From contig JAFTGL010000013.1 in assembly GCA_017457955.1 (NCBI GenBank), positions 41,155 through 105,154 on the forward strand: a DNA stretch of 64,000 bases, in the 5' to 3' direction. Below the pieces are notes generated by a model. It did no database searches, had not been told where the DNA came from, and saw nothing but the letters and a program-made list of their open reading frames with translations. The position numbers and the translations under genes were made by a program. Source of the DNA: Ruminococcus sp. Lineage in GTDB: Bacteria; Bacillota; Clostridia; Oscillospirales; Acutalibacteraceae. Positions 41,241 through 48,573 of the stretch are shown piece by piece. The number at the start of each line of letters is the position of its first letter. The stretch's first letter is position 1.

Positions 41241-42980
41241 TTATAATAACGAGAAAGAGGAGATAATGTTGTCCGCCGTCCCCAGCAGGGTATCGTATGC
41301 TGTCTTGTCCTCGCCGCTCAGCTCGTCATAGCTGACGCGGGAGAGAGATTTGTCCGTGCCGACGGGAACGCGGTAGACGTTGAAGGTGTCGCTTTCCGCG
41401 ACTTTGGTATAGGAGCTGTCGGTCACGCTGACGTTGGTGCTGATGAGTCTGAGCGAAAAAACCTCCGAAGCGCGGTTGGCGCTGTCGCGGTAGAGGAAGG
41501 AGAGCTGCATATAGTTACCCAATGCTGTGTCCTCATAGACGTTCTCGGCGATCGTGGAGTTGACGGTGCCCCATGCGTCCGGTATGTTGAGACGGTAGAG
41601 ATCCATCGAGCCGGTGAACTCTCCGGTTTGATTGCGGTAGGCGCGGTAGAGACCGACATAGTCGTCGAGGGGATTGTCGACAGGGGCGCGCGTTTCTTCC
41701 TGCTCCGCTTCCCGCGGCAGGGAGTTGGTCGGCTGCGTTTGTATCTGTGCCTGTCCGCCCGCGGCCTGTGCCGGCGTCTGCTGCGTACCGCCTGTTTGAG
41801 CGGGTGCGTTGTCCTGCGCCTGCTGTGCGGCTTCTTCCTGCTGTGCGGGAGCGTCCTCGTCGGCGGGATCGTCTTGTATGTACTCTTGTGTGTAATAAGT
41901 CTGCACGGGCTCTTCGTACCATGTCTGATCGTTTTCCTGTACTCCGGCAGGCGCGTAAGGAACAGCGCGGTTGTAGCCGATTTCACCCTTTGCCGGCTTG
42001 GCGGTCGTGTTGGTATAGGATGTGCTCAGCGGCTGTTCCCGATACTGCTCGGCGATCGTGCCGACAGCCGTGCCGCCTATGACGGAGATGATGCAGATGC
42101 CCGCCGTGATTTTTGCCGCTGTCACCGCGTTTTGGGTCGAGGATAACAGGGAGAGACGGGCTGAGGCTCGCGCGGCGGAGCCGGAGACGCTCAGAGCGCC
42201 TGCGGTGCGCGAGGCTTCTTGAGAGCCGTATAATACCGCAAGGATGTTGCGGAGTACGGCTGAGGACGGCTTTACGGGGACGGCGCTCCAGCTGCGCAGT
42301 ACCAGACCCAAAAACGGTATTGCCGTGAGCCCATAGAGCTTTGTGCCTTTTTTCGCAAGTTGAAGAACCTTTTCTTCGATCTTCTTCCTGCCGTAATTCA
42401 GACGGCTTTTCACCGTGCCCTCGGAGATACCCAGCTCCTTTGCGATCCGCTTGACGGGGATCTGCTCGTAGTAGTACATCATGATAACGATCCGTTGTTC
42501 TTCGGGGATCTCTTTGAGGATCTTTTTCATCAGCCGTTTGGTTTCCTTACGGTCGACCACGACCTCGGGCAGATTTTCGGGGGATGTTTCCGGAAGATTA
42601 GCGGGGTCTTCCGTGTCCAGCGAGGTGATGTCGGAAAACAGGATAGGCTTGCGCCGCCTGAGATGATCGATCGCCGTATTGCGCGCCACCATCTGTATCC
42701 ATGCCTTACAGTTCTCGGGCTTTTTCAAACGGTACAGGTTACGGAAAATCTTGATGTAGCTGTCCTGTATGATATCTTCCGCGGTATCCTCGTCTTTGAT
42801 CAGCGCCTTGACGGTATAGTATGTGCTGTGGTAGGTGCATCGGTACAGCGCCGTGACGGCGCTCTGATCATTTCGCTTTGCGCGCTCGATCATTTCGGCG
42901 GTGCAGTTTTGGTCGGTTTTGCAGTGAGGACAGACATCTGCGTTATCTTCTATTTTTTGGAAACAGTTCCAACACTTCAT
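41241..42980 (-). CDS. ECF sigma factor fused to a transmembrane helix and extracellular domain
   Basis: A 579-residue single polypeptide. Residues 3-20 form a zinc ribbon (CWNC ... CPHC); sigma region 2 spans ~38-110 (DEDTAEDIIQDSYIKIFRNL, AWIQMVARNTAIDHLRRR) and region 4 ~150-205 (IPEEQRIVIMMYYYEQIPVK, SEGTVKSRLNYGRKK). A hydrophobic helix lies at ~288-308 (AGICIISVIGGTAVG), with a weaker one at ~215-235. Then comes a long Gln/Ala/Pro linker (~360-430) and an extracellular domain ~440-579 (YVGLYRAYRNQTGEFTGSMD). It should be a membrane-tethered sigma factor with built-in sensor. GGGGGATAG precedes the ATG; one uninterrupted frame rules out a simple two-gene overlap. Confidence 0.85.
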   Translation of the reverse strand: MKCWNCFQKIEDNADVCPHCKTDQNCTAEMIERAKRNDQSAVTALYRCTYHSTYYTVKALIKDEDTAEDIIQDSYIKIFRNLYRLKKPENCKAWIQMVARNTAIDHLRRRKPILFSDITSLDTEDPANLPETSPENLPEVVVDRKETKRLMKKILKEIPEEQRIVIMMYYYEQIPVKRIAKELGISEGTVKSRLNYGRKKIEEKVLQLAKKGTKLYGLTAIPFLGLVLRSWSAVPVKPSSAVLRNILAVLYGSQEASRTAGALSVSGSAARASARLSLLSSTQNAVTAAKITAGICIISVIGGTAVGTIAEQYREQPLSTSYTNTTAKPAKGEIGYNRAVPYAPAGVQENDQTWYEEPVQTYYTQEYIQDDPADEDAPAQQEEAAQQAQDNAPAQTGGTQQTPAQAAGGQAQIQTQPTNSLPREAEQEETRAPVDNPLDDYVGLYRAYRNQTGEFTGSMDLYRLNIPDAWGTVNSTIAENVYEDTALGNYMQLSFLYRDSANRASEVFSLRLISTNVSVTDSSYTKVAESDTFNVYRVPVGTDKSLSRVSYDELSGEDKTAYDTLLGTADNIISSFSLL

Positions 42981-43115
42981 ATCTATCCCCCTTCCGAATG
43001 TGATGCAGCCTGTTATACTGATCCTTAATAAAAAGTCATACCATACACTACTATAGACGTAATGAAAAGCAAATCGGTTTTATTTTTAAAAAAAATTTCA
43101 AATTATTTTCCGACA

Positions 43116-43141
43116 CAAAAATGGCTGACCATCGGTCAGCC
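43116..43141 (-). terminator. rho-independent terminator after the rubrerythrin gene
   Basis: On the minus strand GGCTGACC / GGTCAGCC with a 3-base loop is followed by ATTTTTG. Confidence 0.85.
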
Positions 43142-43183
43142 AAATTCTGCTATGTTTGAATACCGGAGACGGAGCTCGGCTAA

Positions 43184-43726
43184 TCAGCCGAAGTATCTCT
43201 TAAGTAAACCCTTGAAGCCCGCGCCGTGTCTGGCTTCGTCCTTCGCCATTTCATGGACTGTATCGTGGATCGCGTCGAGGTCGGCAGCCTTCGCGCGCTT
43301 CGCAAGGTCGAGCTTGCCGGCGCAGGCGCCTGTCTCAGCCTCTACACGCATCTCAAGGTTCTTCTTGGTGCTGTCGGTCAGCACTTCGCCCAAGAGCTCC
43401 GCAAACTTCGCGGCATGCTCTGCTTCCTCAAAAGCGTACTTGGTGAACGCGGCGGAAACCTCAGGATAACCTTCTCTGTCGGCGACTCTCGCCATTGCAA
43501 GGTACATGCCGACTTCACTGCACTCGCCCTCAAAGTTGGAGCGCAGATCAGCCTTGATATCCTCGGCTACATCCTTCGCGATACCGACAACATGCTCGCA
43601 GGCAAAGCCGGCGTCATCGCTGAGCTTGTTGAACTTCTCGCCGGGTACCTTACATACCGGGCATTTCTCGGGAGGAGTATCTCCCTCATGTACGTATCCG
43701 CATACGGGACAAACCCATTTTGTCAT
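43184..43726 (-). CDS. rubrerythrin with N-terminal rubredoxin domain (reverse type)
   Basis: A 180-residue peroxide-scavenging protein of anaerobes. The rubredoxin iron site comes first ([20 protein letters not shown], residues ~6-25) and the four-helix diiron domain follows, with [11 protein letters not shown] near 68, [14 protein letters not shown] near 98 and [14 protein letters not shown] near 163 giving the Glu/His ligands. This order is opposite to classical rubrerythrin. The start at 43726 follows AAAGGAGG by 10 bases; a second ATG at 43732 is too close to it. Confidence 0.93.
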   Translation of the reverse strand: MTKWVCPVCGYVHEGDTPPEKCPVCKVPGEKFNKLSDDAGFACEHVVGIAKDVAEDIKADLRSNFEGECSEVGMYLAMARVADREGYPEVSAAFTKYAFEEAEHAAKFAELLGEVLTDSTKKNLEMRVEAETGACAGKLDLAKRAKAADLDAIHDTVHEMAKDEARHGAGFKGLLKRYFG

Positions 43727-43886
43727 AATCATTTTCCTCCTTTTATGATGATAAAATCGGTTGCACACAATATACCATAAACTCCGTAAAATAAATTTCT
43801 GTATTGGAATAATATCGGGATTTCACGCATATTATTTTGTTAGTTGAAACTAACTGTCAATCTACATATTTTCAGGAGTGATGTGT

Positions 43887-44429
43887 ATGCCGTCCGTCTT
43901 TTTGAGCCCGTCCTTACAGGAGTGGAATCCCTACGTCAACGGCGGGAACGAGGAGTACTTCATGAACCTCGTCGCCGACGCTATCGAGCCGTACTTGCGC
44001 GCTTCGGGGATCACCTATGGGCGCAATACGCCGTCCCAGACCTTGTCGCAGGCGATCGCAGAGTCGAACGCGGGCAACTACGACCTGCATCTGGCGATTC
44101 ATTCGAACGCCGCGGGAGCGCAGAACAGCGGCACCGTCCGCGGTACGGACGTTTACTATTATCCGACCTCGACGCAGGGCAAGCGAGCCGCGGAGATCAT
44201 CGCGGAGAATTACAGGAACATCTATCCGCTTCCCGACAAGGTGAAAACGGTCGCTTCATCGAATCTCGCGGAGCTGCGCCGTACCAAAGCGCCTGCCGTG
44301 CTGATCGAGACCGCCTACCACGACAACCTTGCCGACGCCGAGTGGATCCAGGAGAACATCGGCACGATCGGCAGGAACCTAGCGCAGAGTATCGCGCAGT
44401 TTTTGGGCGTGCCGTTTGTGGACGTATAA
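43887..44429 (+). CDS. small N-acetylmuramoyl-L-alanine amidase (amidase_3 family)
   Basis: A 180-residue zinc amidase without signal peptide or wall-binding domain. DLHLAIHSNA near residue 67 provides the second zinc His and PAVLIETAYHDN near 142 the catalytic Glu; NGGNEEYFM near 18 provides the zinc Glu. The usual first ligand block DPGHGG is replaced by LSPSLQEWNP, so the first His is absent; this seems to be a feature of the compact subgroup. It may act on spore or prophage-type peptidoglycan release. The ATG at 43887 follows AGGAG by 8 bases; the ATG at 43881 is too close. Confidence 0.82.
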   Translation: MPSVFLSPSLQEWNPYVNGGNEEYFMNLVADAIEPYLRASGITYGRNTPSQTLSQAIAESNAGNYDLHLAIHSNAAGAQNSGTVRGTDVYYYPTSTQGKRAAEIIAENYRNIYPLPDKVKTVASSNLAELRRTKAPAVLIETAYHDNLADAEWIQENIGTIGRNLAQSIAQFLGVPFVDV

Positions 44430-44444
44430 AATCAAAGATTCCTG

Positions 44445-44497
44445 TTGCATAGTCCGACAGCCGTGTGTTATAATGACTTTATATAACACGCGGCTGT
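44445..44497 (+). promoter_or_regulatory. promoter with overlapping palindrome before the LUD gene
   Basis: TTGCAT (44445-44450), an 18-base spacer and TATAAT (44469-44474). A palindrome with 16-base arms, ACAGCCGTGTGTTATA (44457-44472) and TATAACACGCGGCTGT (44482-44497), has one mismatch and covers the -10 and start site. It could be a repressor operator or a hairpin against read-through. Confidence 0.6.
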
Positions 44498-44518
44498 TGC
44501 CGTATCGGAGGGAATACT

Positions 44519-45178
44519 ATGGATGAAACGATGATGAATAGGATCACAAAAACGATTACGAGCCTGCGCAACAATAATATGGCAGCGTACTATGTGGAGA
44601 AGAAAGAGGACGTTGTACCGCTTCTGAAAACCCTGATGAACGAGGGCGAGACTGTCACCCACGGCGGATCTCAGACCTTGAAGGAATGTGGTATCATCGA
44701 TCTGCTGAACAGCGGCGCGTATAACTACGTTGACCGCGATAAGGCGAAGGACAGAGATGAAGCGGAGGAGCTGATGCGCAAGGCGTATTTTGCCGATACC
44801 TACCTTGCGTCCGCGAACGCCGTGACCGAGGGCGGTCTGCTGTACAACGTGGATGGCAACTCTAACCGCGTGTCGGCGATCCTCTACGGTCCCAAGCAGG
44901 TCGTTTTCATCTGCGGCTATAACAAGATCGTCCGCGATCTGGATGAAGCGGTCGTCAGACTCAAGACCGTTGCCGCTCCGAAGAATACCAAGCGTCTGAG
45001 CTGTGAGACCTACTGTGCCAAAGAAGGCGAATGCCTCGCGATGGGACGCGACGCTTCCTACATGTGCGACGGCTGCAAGAGCCCTCAGCGCATTTGCTGT
45101 AACTACGTCATCTCCGCTCACCAGCGCCACAAGGACAGACTCAAGGTGATCATCGTCGGAGAAAAATTAGGCTATTGA
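44519..45178 (+). CDS. LUD domain protein (LutC/YkgG-related)
   Basis: A 219-residue protein of the LUD family. Typical pieces are MAAYYVEKKEDVVPLLKTLM, GETVTHGGSQTLKECGI near residue 44, ADTYLASANAVTEGG near 92, and VFICGYNKIV near 132. The C-terminal third has a Cys-rich stretch (CETYCAKEGECL ... CDGCKSPQRICC) that could bind metal or a cluster. LutC is part of lactate oxidation in Bacillus, but lutA and lutB are not adjacent, so that role is not supported. GGAGGG precedes the ATG. Confidence 0.85.
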   Translation: MDETMMNRITKTITSLRNNNMAAYYVEKKEDVVPLLKTLMNEGETVTHGGSQTLKECGIIDLLNSGAYNYVDRDKAKDRDEAEELMRKAYFADTYLASANAVTEGGLLYNVDGNSNRVSAILYGPKQVVFICGYNKIVRDLDEAVVRLKTVAAPKNTKRLSCETYCAKEGECLAMGRDASYMCDGCKSPQRICCNYVISAHQRHKDRLKVIIVGEKLGY

Positions 45179-45199
45179 TATGTAGGGCAAAAAGCCCTG

Positions 45200-45349
45200 T
45201 TACTGACAGTCGCGGTCGGACTTGTTCTCGGCATGAGAACCGTTGTCGTTTTGCTGAACGCTGTCGGTAACGCTGTTATCGGACTTGTCCTGATAACCCT
45301 TTGTATTTTGATTCTGATTGTTCTTTGTATTCTTCTTGTTCTTGCTCAC
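45200..45349 (-). CDS. small polar Asn/Lys/Gln-rich protein
   Basis: A 49-residue, highly hydrophilic protein (SKNKKNTKNNQNQNTKG... ending NKSDRDCQ). A GTG start at 45349 follows GGAGGTGTCACC. Such polar peptides resemble the minor spore proteins of clostridia, but no family motif is seen. It is divergent from the rRNA methylase gene at 45408. Real coding is likely because of the strong binding site; function unknown. Confidence 0.5.
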   Translation of the reverse strand: MSKNKKNTKNNQNQNTKGYQDKSDNSVTDSVQQNDNGSHAENKSDRDCQ

Positions 45350-45407
45350 GGTGACACCTCCTTTGATCAAGGATAAGGATAGTATAACCAAAGGCGGGTG
45401 ATTTATT

Positions 45408-46757
45408 ATGAAAATGAACGAATATTTTGAGCGCATGAAAAACGCTCCCGGCATTGACTACGACCGCTTTCTCGACACGGCGGACAAGCCCGCGTACAAG
45501 GCGATCCGCGTCAATACGCTGAAAATCCAGCCCGAGGAGCTTTTGCCGCTTTTGCCGTTTGTTGGGGAACAGGTGCCGTTCTGCAAGGAGGGCTATTATG
45601 TCAGCGCGGATAAGCTCGGCAAGCACCCGCTCCATCACGCGGGAGCCTTCTATGTGCAGGAGCCGTCAGCTATGTCGGCTGTGACTGCCTTAGACGTTCA
45701 GCCCGGCGACAAGGTGCTCGACCTGTGCGCCGCTCCGGGCGGCAAAAGCACCCAGATCGCCTCTGCTTTGGGCGGTACGGGACTTTTGTGGGCGAACGAG
45801 ATCGTCCGACCCCGCGCGCATATCCTGCTCTCGAACATCGAGCGCATGGGCATCAAGAACGCCGTCGTCTCCAATATGTCTCCCGACGTGCTCTGTCCGC
45901 GGCTCGAGGGCTTCTTTGACAAGGTCCTCGTCGACGCGCCGTGCTCGGGTGAGGGCATGTTCCGCAAGGACAAGGAAGCGATCTTCGAGTGGTCGGTCGA
46001 GCACAGCCTTTCCTGTGCCGAGCGCCAGAAAGCCATTATCAACTCCGCTGCGAAAGCCGTGCGCCCCGATGGCGTGATGGTCTACTCCACCTGCACCTTC
46101 TCCGTGGACGAGAACGAAGGGGTCGTACAGAGCTTCTTAGCCGACAACCCCGACTTTGAGCTGATCGACACGGGGTGCAAGTTCGGCACGCCTACACTGG
46201 ATCACGCTGTCCGCGTCTATCCCTACCACGGCGGCGAGGGTCATTTTGTCGCGAAGTTCCGCAGGACAAAGGGCAAGGCGTACAAGGGCAGCATGTACCG
46301 CTATACAGAACCGTCGAAGGAAGAGCGCGTCGCGATCGAAAAATTCCTGACCGACATCCTGCGCAACCCTGCCTTCCGTCACTACCACGTGATCGACGAC
46401 CGTATCCTCAATCTGCCGAATCCCGATCTGATGCCCGATATAGAGGGCATGAATATCCTGCGCGCGGGAGTGAAATTGGGCGACTTCAAAAAGAACCGTA
46501 TCGAACCGCACCACAACCTTGCCACCTCGCTGACGCCTTACGAGTTCAAACGCCGTCTGATCACGGAATGTGACGACGTTATTACTGCGCGCTATATCAG
46601 CGGCGAGGAGCTGGAGATCGACAGCTGGATCAACGGCTGGGGCGTCGTCACGGTCAACGGCATTACGCTGGGACTGGGCAAGGCGGTCAACGGTCATCTC
46701 AAGAATAAATATCCGAAGGGACTGCGCACGCTGGCATGGAAAGACTTACAGATATAA
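45408..46757 (+). CDS. rRNA (cytosine-C5) methyltransferase, RsmF/NOL1-NOP2-Sun family
   Basis: A 449-residue SAM-dependent methylase. DLCAAPGGKSTQIA near residue 105 binds SAM; DAPCSGEGMFRKD near 177 and YSTCTFSVDENE near 225 carry the two catalytic cysteines. The C-terminal ~150 residues form the RsmF-type RNA-binding/PUA-like part. FERMKNAPGIDYDRFL at the N-terminus fits the RNA-binding entry. It overlaps the next gene by 22 bases. Confidence 0.92.
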   Translation: MKMNEYFERMKNAPGIDYDRFLDTADKPAYKAIRVNTLKIQPEELLPLLPFVGEQVPFCKEGYYVSADKLGKHPLHHAGAFYVQEPSAMSAVTALDVQPGDKVLDLCAAPGGKSTQIASALGGTGLLWANEIVRPRAHILLSNIERMGIKNAVVSNMSPDVLCPRLEGFFDKVLVDAPCSGEGMFRKDKEAIFEWSVEHSLSCAERQKAIINSAAKAVRPDGVMVYSTCTFSVDENEGVVQSFLADNPDFELIDTGCKFGTPTLDHAVRVYPYHGGEGHFVAKFRRTKGKAYKGSMYRYTEPSKEERVAIEKFLTDILRNPAFRHYHVIDDRILNLPNPDLMPDIEGMNILRAGVKLGDFKKNRIEPHHNLATSLTPYEFKRRLITECDDVITARYISGEELEIDSWINGWGVVTVNGITLGLGKAVNGHLKNKYPKGLRTLAWKDLQI

Positions 46758-47605
46758 GCAATATCCGCGATATCCTCTCGCGCTACGGCTTCACGTTCTC
46801 TAAGGCGTTGGGGCAGAATTTTCTGATCAATCCCTCTGTATGTCCCCGCATGGCTGAGGCGGCTGTAACAGGGGGTCTGTCGGATGCGTCCGTCGGGGTG
46901 CTGGAGATCGGACCCGGTATCGGTGTGCTGACGAAAGAGCTTTTACAGCGGGCTGAGAAGGTCGTCGCCGTGGAGCTGGACAAGCGGCTTTTGCCCGTGC
47001 TCAGCGAAACGCTTTCGGCGTATGACAATCTGAAAGTGATCAACGCCGATATACTGGAGCTGGATCTGCATCAGCTGATCGCGGAGGAGTTCGGCGGCAT
47101 GGAGGTCGCGGTCTGCGCCAACCTGCCGTATTACATCACCTCGCCCGTCATCATGAAGCTCCTTGAGGACAAGCTCCCCGTACGCAGTATCACCGTCATG
47201 GTGCAGAAAGAAGCGGCAGTCCGCCTGTGCGCCGAACCCGGTACGCGCGACAGCTCTGCCATCACCGCGGCGGTGCGCTACTACTGCGACCCCGAGCTGC
47301 TGTTTCATGTATCGGCAGGGTCGTTTATGCCCGCGCCGAAGGTGGACTCGGCGGTCATTCAGCTCAGGCTTCATGAGCCGACCGTGCACCCGAAGGACGA
47401 GAAAACCTTTTTCAAGGTCATCAAGGGCGCTTTTGCCCAGCGCAGAAAAACCGTCCTCAACTCACTTTCCTCCTCGCTTTCTCTTGACAAGCAAAAGATG
47501 CGTGATATACTAAAGACAGCGGGGGTGGAGGAATCCGCCCGCGCCGAAAGACTGACACTCGGGGACTTCTCGAACATCGCCGACGCGCTGTGTGAAACGG
47601 AGTAA
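46736..47605 (+). CDS. rsmA: 16S rRNA adenine dimethyltransferase
   Basis: The 289-residue enzyme dimethylates two adjacent adenines near the 3' end of 16S rRNA. FSKALGQNFLIN near residue 19, EIGPGIGVLTKELL near 55 and CANLPYYITSPVIMKLL near 124 are diagnostic; PAPKVDSAVIQL follows near 203. The start lies inside the end of the previous methylase gene, so translation is probably coupled. A small membrane protein gene follows after 3 bases. Confidence 0.96.
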   Translation: MERLTDISNIRDILSRYGFTFSKALGQNFLINPSVCPRMAEAAVTGGLSDASVGVLEIGPGIGVLTKELLQRAEKVVAVELDKRLLPVLSETLSAYDNLKVINADILELDLHQLIAEEFGGMEVAVCANLPYYITSPVIMKLLEDKLPVRSITVMVQKEAAVRLCAEPGTRDSSAITAAVRYYCDPELLFHVSAGSFMPAPKVDSAVIQLRLHEPTVHPKDEKTFFKVIKGAFAQRRKTVLNSLSSSLSLDKQKMRDILKTAGVEESARAERLTLGDFSNIADALCETE

Positions 47606-47608
47606 GAT

Positions 47609-47833
47609 ATGGAAAAGAAGAATTTCACCGTCCTGATCATCCTGATAGCCTTGCTTGCCGTCAGTATCCTGCTGATGAGCATTTCCCTGCTTTTGTCCGA
47701 GCGCGTGTTCGGTCAGGTGTCGAGCTATATCGCCATCGCCTGCGTGGTCGTCACGCTGGTCGGCGTGGTAATCATCATCCGCATGAACCGCAAGAACAAG
47801 GGCAAGGATGATTTTGACGACCTTGACGAGTAA
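47609..47833 (+). CDS. small two-helix membrane protein
   Basis: A 74-residue protein of unknown function: two hydrophobic segments (~7-28 and ~38-58) followed by a basic RMNRKNKGK stretch and an acidic DDFDDLDE tail. It follows rsmA by 3 bases and shares its transcript. The last ~11 codons and stop are duplicated at 48257-48291, on the far side of the toxin-antitoxin locus. Confidence 0.65.
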   Translation: MEKKNFTVLIILIALLAVSILLMSISLLLSERVFGQVSSYIAIACVVVTLVGVVIIIRMNRKNKGKDDFDDLDE

Positions 47834-47836
47834 AAA
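47802..47836 (+). repeat. 35-bp direct repeat, left copy
   Basis: A perfect 35-base match to 48257-48291, running from GCAAGGATG to TAAAAA and covering the end and stop codon of the small membrane protein gene. Confidence 0.95.
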
Positions 47837-47852
47837 GTATTGTCAGAAATAC

Positions 47853-47888
47853 AAAAGCAGACAGCCGTGTGACCATCTGCTTTTCTTC
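47853..47888 (+). terminator. terminator within the inserted segment
   Basis: AAAAGCAGA / TCTGCTTTT arms followed by CTTCT, between the membrane protein gene and the antitoxin RNA promoter. The string AAAAGCAGAC also lies just ahead of the second toxin-antitoxin locus (about 56654). Confidence 0.7.
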
Positions 47889-47897
47889 TATACGCTA

Positions 47898-47926
47898 TTG
47901 ACTTTTTGAAAGATATTATATATAAT
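47898..47926 (+). promoter_or_regulatory. sigma-A-type promoter of antitoxin RNA 1
   Basis: TTGACT (47898-47903), a 17-base spacer and a perfect TATAAT (47921-47926). Confidence 0.8.
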
Positions 47927-47931
47927 GAAAC

Positions 47932-48012
47932 TACAGAGAACCGTTATAAGCGGTTAGCTCAAGAGATTATTTATGAAAATAACCGTCCAGTGCCAGTGGG
48001 CGGTTATTTTTT
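47932..48012 (+). ncRNA. candidate antitoxin RNA, locus 1
   Basis: A predicted ~80-nt RNA from the promoter at 47898-47926 to the stem AATAACCG / CGGTTATT followed by a T tract (47976-48012). It overlaps the last codons, stop and 3' end of the toxin mRNA made from the opposite strand. It contains no convincing reading frame. The boundaries are inferred. Confidence 0.7.
47976..48012. terminator. shared bidirectional terminator, toxin-antitoxin locus 1
   Basis: AAAATAACCG ... CGGTTATTTTTTT: the arms have A tracts on one side and T tracts on the other, so the hairpin can end both convergent transcripts. Confidence 0.8.
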
Positions 48013-48081
48013 TATGGCTTTTATAGCCTCAACTAAAGCGATAAGTACAAGTACCAACGCGATAGCTTCGGTCATGCCCAT
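48004..48081 (-). CDS. hydrophobic toxin peptide of a type I toxin-antitoxin locus
   Basis: A 25-residue peptide beginning MGMTEAIALVLV and ending EAIKAIKK: one membrane helix with a basic tail, as in small holin-like/Fst-like toxins. AGGAGGTGG lies 8 bases before the ATG at 48081. Its promoter is 95 bases upstream. The stop codon lies inside the shared terminator. It is too short for standard gene callers. Assignment rests on architecture and peptide type, not on a family match. Confidence 0.75.
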   Translation of the reverse strand: MGMTEAIALVLVLIALVEAIKAIKK

Positions 48082-48146
48082 ATGTACCACCTCCTGTCGC
48101 AAAACAAATTCAGCCAACGCTGTTAATTCGATTTATGCTCGGATGT

Positions 48147-48211
48147 GGCTAACCGCCTTAACTACCCTGTAGTTCCGAAAAAAGTATATCATAACAAAAC
48201 ATATGTGTCAA
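48147..48211 (-). promoter_or_regulatory. toxin 1 promoter and structured leader start
   Basis: On the minus strand TTGACA (48211-48206), a 17-base spacer and TATACT (48188-48183). The RNA would begin GGAACTACAGGGTAGTT, which folds into a 5' hairpin, then GGCGGTTAGCC. The antitoxin RNA side has the same motifs (AACTACAG, GCGGTTAGC). Confidence 0.75.
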
Positions 48212-48256
48212 TAAGCGGTGGAGTTCGGTTTGCCTAATGCTGTTGATACATCAAGC

Positions 48257-48291
48257 GCAAGGATGATTTTGACGACCTTGACGAGTAAAAA
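48257..48291 (+). repeat. 35-bp direct repeat, right copy
   Basis: A perfect copy of 47802-47836, carrying the last codons and stop of the small membrane protein gene but no gene body. Confidence 0.95.
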
Positions 48292-48573
48292 TATGAATCA
48301 ATGAATGACACATGAGCACTGCCGATCGCTCGGCAGTGCTTTTTTGCTTTATAAGAAACTGTTCGTTTCTTATAAGCAAAAAGATTTGTATGCCCTCCCA
48401 GTTTGCTGCTGACGCAGCAACGGGAGATGGCTATGCGAAATACGCGCGGAGCGCGATTTCTCGCTGTGGTTTTTTATCCGTACTCTGTTAACCATTAACC
48501 GAGATAGGAACCCCGTCATATTCCGTCCGCTCCGCGCATATACTCTATCAGCATGATAGAAGGAGCGAAAACT
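48292..48573 (+). other. terminator and hairpin-rich stretch before the SipL-like gene
   Basis: The stem AGCACTGCCG / CGGCAGTGCT followed by TTTTTTG (48315-48345) is a strong terminator, probably the original one of the rsmA operon. Further hairpins are TTATAAGAAAC / GTTTCTTATAA (48350-48377), GTTTGCTGC / GCAGCAAC inside CTCCC...GGGAG (48395-48425), and GCGAAATACGCGC / GCGCGATTTC near 48435-48462. No gene is seen. Confidence 0.6.

Noticed and set aside
47906-48172. 88-codon plus-strand frame over toxin-antitoxin locus 1
   Set aside because: It has no RBS and crosses the bidirectional terminator; the minus-strand 25-codon peptide has the strong RBS and promoter.
47898-48211. Exact match to the enterococcal par locus
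   Set aside because: The 5' motifs of the two RNAs are the same in RNA sense (inverted in DNA), not complementary as produced by par direct repeats, and the peptide is not Fst-like in sequence; it is reported as a par-like type I module only.
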